This document shows positions 59,218-64,000 of a stretch of 64,000 bases of DNA, one piece after another. Numbering within the stretch: the stretch's first letter is position 1; the number at the start of each line of letters is the position of its first letter. Source of the stretch: Pseudisothecium myosuroides (taxonomy: Eukaryota; Streptophyta; Bryopsida; Hypnales; Lembophyllaceae). The stretch covers positions 7,531,321 through 7,595,320 of the forward strand of contig OX637289.1 of assembly GCA_951799445.1 (NCBI GenBank), in the 5' to 3' direction. The notes beneath the pieces were generated by a model. It was not told where the DNA came from and did no database searches. It was given only the letters and a program-made list of their open reading frames with translations. The position numbers were made by a program, and so were the translations under genes.

Positions 59218-62200
59218 GGAATTGGATTTCACTACTTGTAAAGTCCCACGCCTCATGTTCTATTGAGTTCTTAAGATCTAAGTAGTAGAAAGGTAAACAT
59301 TGGAATTTGGGACTTCATATCTTGGCTTGGTGCACTAAAGATTGCTTATATGGACAAAATATTATGGAGGTTTTGGCATCAAAGAAATGGGACTTGAACC
59401 CCAAGTTGAGTTTGTTATCTGCAACTTGGAGTTTTAAGTCCCATTTTTTCAAAACCTCTAAAAAGTGCTACTATGTAGGCATTCTTGAATGCATTGGACC
59501 ATAGATTGTAAGCCTTTCTGGGAAGCTCCCAATACCAATTTTCAACTCTCCACCATTCAAATTTTAAGAATTTGGTGGGATACAAAGAAAAGTTCACCTT
59601 ATATTCTCAAATGTATATTTTGGCTTAAATTCAATCTCTAGCGAAAAATAAATAAATGTCACCTAAGGATACATTTTAAAATGGCAATTGAACAGCTAAT
59701 AGAAAAAAATGTTGATTTTGTGATAAATGGAAGTATTCCGAGGGATACTATGAGCTTTTGAAGTAAAATTAAAACAACACTAAAACTCATGTACCTTAAA
59801 AAAATTCAAACCTCAAGAACACCTTCAAAAATTATGCATAAAAATACGTTAATAAAATATTTTAAACATAGATACTTTGATATTTGTATTTTTTTTTAAG
59901 CAAAAATATTCAATAAAATTAACAAACATTTGCTATTTTCCAACTTATAAAATTACTTTTCAAGAGTTCATTGATGAATAAAATCCCAATAAATAAAATC
60001 TATGACTCGAAAGAATGCACTTCGGATGTGTGCAAGGCAAAGGCTTTATTGTTTTAGAGCATTATCAATCTATACAATGTAAGTAGATTACCTTATAATT
60101 CAACTTTTAGATCTAATTTCTTTGTATGGCTAAAAATATCACAAAATCTCCAATATAAAAAAATGACTTGTAATCAAGGAATGGTTTGTAAATATTAAAG
60201 TATGGTAGAAAAATATGAAAAAACAAGGAAGTTTACATAGAAGAGTCTTATGACCTTACATTTGGAATAGTTAGATATAATGAAAAAATTATGGCCAAAA
60301 ATTACTATTCAAGGACAATAATAAAATACAATACATGTTTATTGTAGTCACTTTTGTTAGGTACAAAGTGAAAAACATTTTAGGCAACTCTATCCTCAAT
60401 TTGATATTGAAAGAATAATATTGCATTGTTTTGAACAACCTTATCAAGGGAATTCAATTTTGTATAACATGTAATTGTTGCAAGATTATTGATGATTGCA
60501 GGAAAGATTTTTAAAATAATGAATTAATAAAGTTGAAATTCATAGTAAGGGTGGATAAGGCCTATTTTTCTAAAATTAATTTGGTAGAATTTTTTATTTT
60601 GGAAGATATATCATTGTAAGTTGTGGTTTTAAGAATTTGCAGTATTTAAAAATACCATTCCAAAAAATTTGAAGCTCAAATTTAAAGGAAATTACATGGA
60701 ATAATTTTACAAATAATTAATTCTATGATGCACATTCACTAATAGAATTTTATAAAAATAGTCAGTTATAGTCAATATAAATTATAATTTCTAATTACAT
60801 TCCTATTTAATAAAAATTAAAATGTGAAAGTACCTATTTTTTTGAATTTTTTCATTTATTCAATATTTTTATATAAAGAATAATTATAAATATATAAAAA
60901 ATTCAAAATTTTATAAACTAGACTTTTTTATTATTAAAATAAATTGAACTCTAACATACCTATAAAAATAATCACAAGTACTAGAATATAAATTTATAAA
61001 ATCAACTTTTTTGTATGTAGAATCACTGTCATTTATATTTGACACTAGATTTTGACACATTTGGTATTTCACTTTAGTGTAATCATTTTTTTTAATTGGC
61101 ACAACACTACAAATTATATAAAAATCTAAAAAATAATTGAATTTATTTGTGTCTATTGAATCTTCACTAATACAAATGCAAATCCAAAATTGTAGGAAAC
61201 TGTTTTATTTCTACATTATATCCATTGGCGATGAAGGATTTATGCTTCATAACAAAAATCATTGAAAAAAATTGTAGCAATGTTGTATTAGTTGTAGACT
61301 TCTTTATTATTCCAATATATACCAAACAAAGTCTTATCATAGACTTGCATTTTAGATGATTATGTTAACGAGCATGCAAATAATGTCTCCATCAACATGC
61401 ATTGCAAACATACAAAGAATATGGGATAATTTGGAACAAGGTAGAAGCATGCATAACCTATCACACTCTAATCAAAGTGCCTCTCATCTTAGCAAAAGTT
61501 TTAAATTCATTTAAATATACTAATTTGACATATTCAAAGACTTGTTTGTCTAAGAAAATGGAAAAATTCAAGCAAAATTAAGCTCCAAAGACTTGTTTGT
61601 AATTTGAATTCTCTACTACTAATATATAGACAAAATTCAAAGATGAATTAGCATGTATTTTCTCTATTCTCTCTTTGAACTTTGTCTATAAACGTTGAAT
61701 GGAGGATTCAAATAGTTTTACATCTTGACAAATTAAATAACTCTAAAAACAAAAAATGCAATATAATGAAGTGGATAACAATATCCAAGGCAATGGAGAA
61801 AGAGACTACTTATCCAAAAAATAAGACTAGCAAAAATCAAACCAATAACAAAAATACTACAACGCACCTAGACCAATCATTTTAGGTTGTATAGAACCAT
61901 TGGTATTAAAAACAATCATAGAAAAGATCCTATAAAAAAAATTATAAAAGAAAAAGAAAAAGATTAATAAAAATCTACATCAATAAAAATCTATCTGTAG
62001 ATAAATGGATAAGAAATTAAAATTAAAATTACAAAATGAATTAATTTTCTAAAATTCTTGCAAAATGGACAATTAAATAACATCATTTTTAATATTTAGA
62101 TTAAATTATTTATAAAGAACATCATAATGACACCAATTTGGGCCAACAAATAAATAAATAAATATTGCACATGATGAAATACAAAAATAGTTAATACAAA

Positions 62201-63281
62201 GCCCAGCATAATCTCTGAATTTTGAGAATAAAACATAAACAATCTAAGAGTTAGACGGAACACATAACGACAAGGTAAGATTAATGTTATCATTATTGCT
62301 CAATTATATTGTATACATGTCCCAAAACCTAAAATCTATGCAATTACAAAAAAAACTAAAGTTGATTATATTATTATTTTTAAGCCATGAGCATTATAAG
62401 CCTCCTTCCTCTAACTCAACCAAATCCAAATTTATTGTACGATATATAGAACTTGCTTAGTGTTGTGGTACATTTTAACTATAATTAATGACAAGTAGAA
62501 AGTGAGACAAAAAGGAAGGTTGGAATATAGCACCACTAGTAATCACCACTTCAAGTGACAGAAACATTCACAATAGATACATGACACTACTATATGAAGC
62601 AAAGTCTCTCAATATAAATAAACACAAAAAATTGAGAGCCTTCAAAAATATTCATTTCAACTTTATAAAGTATATTATACAAACTATACATAGAAATTGC
62701 AAGCTAAACCACTCCCTTAGTAAACAACATAAGAACCACAGATGCTTTACAATTGTTTTATATTCTAAATCCTAAACCCTAAAGTTAGGGGTGGGTGCTT
62801 ACAAATAAAATCTAATCTCTAGGTTTACTAAAACTAATTTATAAAAATCTTGTTAGTTACATCTTGGTTGACATAAATTATAAATATATTATTATAATTA
62901 AAACAACAATGATGGTTTTAAAAACATACCACACATGAATCAAATTCTAGGTCATAAAACATAATTTTATTTCCTAAAAAACTTATTGCAACGTTATTGA
63001 GATAAAAAAAAATTGAATTGAATAAACAAAAAAAACCGAAATCCACCAAACTTAACCCTATAAATAAGGACGAGTTGGACATTGTAGAAATCATCTTTTT
63101 TGGTACAGTGTGAATCATCTACTTAAAAAAAACAAAAAAAAACTCATTGGAGGTTAAACTAATATACAAAAACTCTCCCCTAATTGCACTAAATTCCAAG
63201 GATGATCATTTATACTTTTCTTACATAAAAAGATTTGTTCTCATCCATCAAACATTTAATGTCCGCAACAATGTTACAAGA
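59218..63281. other. Very AT-rich non-coding stretch
   Basis: No exon, RNA gene or element end is supported. There is an isolated 'aaaccctaaagttagggg' telomere-like palindrome near 62773-62790. Confidence 0.5.
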
Positions 63282-63285
63282 TTAA

Positions 63286-64000
63286 CCCCTAAAGGACTAA
63301 GGCCATTTTTCTGTCAAAACCCACTCAAAATTGCATTCATCCCTCAATTTTTTATTTATTTATTTAGAATCTAACCATAGATCTTGTACTTTACTTGCCA
63401 AAGACCATGTGGTAAAATTTCATGAAGTTTGACTGCACAGATTGGAAGATAGTAGCATTCAAAGTTGGAAAAAAAAATTTGAATGTTGGCTTGCAATTTC
63501 AGATGACTTTGATTGCTATTTTTGGAAAAAATTTGCATTGAAAACTTTGAATTAAATTTTTTTTGCATTGAATAATTGAGTAGAAAGTCTAGGAAAAAAT
63601 TGCAAAAATGAAACATTTGATTTTCATTCTTAAAAAAATTATTAAGTAGAAATAGGTCCAAGATTGAATGAATAACTAAATTGTTAATAGCTCTAAGATG
63701 GGATTGAAACACAATAATCCCAAGTGAGAGATTGTTTTAGCAAGAAAACTTAACCTTGTCAAACAAAAATTGTGAAAAATTGTGAAAATTGAATCCTATA
63801 AGTTATGTTTTCAAGAAAATGTTTAGATTGCTTGAAAAACATGAATGTTCATAACTTTTACATCACTAATCCAAATGGAATGAGATAAAAGTTTCACATG
63901 TGGACAAAAACAAGATCTATGAGAAAAAAAAAAAATTAAATATATTTTTAAGTTTTTTGTGGATTTCTGCTCAATGATGTGAAAATTATGTTTAAGATCC
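63286..64000 (-). mobile_element. TTAA-type element, family A, inverted, cut by window end
   Basis: TTAA at 63282-63285 is followed by CCCCTAAAGGACTAAGGCC, the right-hand terminus of family A. The interior is an inverted family A sequence ('tgcccaaa'-side not yet reached; 'gaatcctataagttatgttt' matches the 'aacttgtaggattcat' region). The other end lies beyond the window. Confidence 0.65.

Overview
The window looks like nuclear DNA of a land plant, probably a bryophyte-grade plant such as a moss. Long AT-rich non-coding stretches separate a few multi-exon genes with GT-AG introns, and one gene encodes a plastid ribosomal protein with a transit peptide. I found no prokaryotic operons, CRISPR array, tRNA or rRNA. 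The species cannot be named from sequence alone.

Layout. 1-5.7 kb is AT-rich with tandem ~140-bp repeats, interrupted at 3147-4079 by a TTAA-flanked inverted-repeat element. 5.7-7.7 kb holds a 244-codon open frame of unknown function. 7.7-12.4 kb is repeat-rich, with short tandem repeats and a possible old LTR. 12.4-15.1 kb carries two exons of a degenerate acyl-CoA-binding-protein-like domain and a separate two-exon coding segment that I cannot identify. 15.6-17.9 kb contains small transposon-like elements. 19.2-20.3 kb (minus strand) is the three-exon gene for plastid ribosomal protein bL27c. It is divergent from an eight-exon pirin gene of the bacterial YhhW type at 22.3-25.5 kb; the ~1.95 kb between them contains a four-copy repeat. 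26-31 kb is repeat-rich. 32.1-37.2 kb (plus strand) is a ten-exon gene for a SCAI (DUF3550/UPF0682) protein, reconstructed with every splice phase consistent. 40.2-40.6 kb (minus strand) is a broken copy of an AT74-type phosphoglycerate-mutase-like gene. 41.4-42.2 kb is a GC-richer block with telo-box motifs and a duplicated, possibly snoRNA-like segment. 42.6-64 kb is almost entirely AT-rich repeat sequence.

The most distinctive theme is a set of about ten non-coding elements with the same architecture. Each is flanked by TTAA and has terminal inverted repeats beginning CCCC. They fall into at least three sequence families of roughly 640, 930 and 970 bp. One copy has a paralogous empty site within the window, and another appears nested in the terminal repeat of a related element. 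The architecture resembles non-autonomous piggyBac-type transposons, but no transposase is present here.

The intact genes are unrelated housekeeping-type genes (plastid translation, a cupin-fold protein, a nuclear cofactor homologue) and do not form a pathway. Exon coordinates were deduced by hand from splice consensus, phase continuity and family resemblance.
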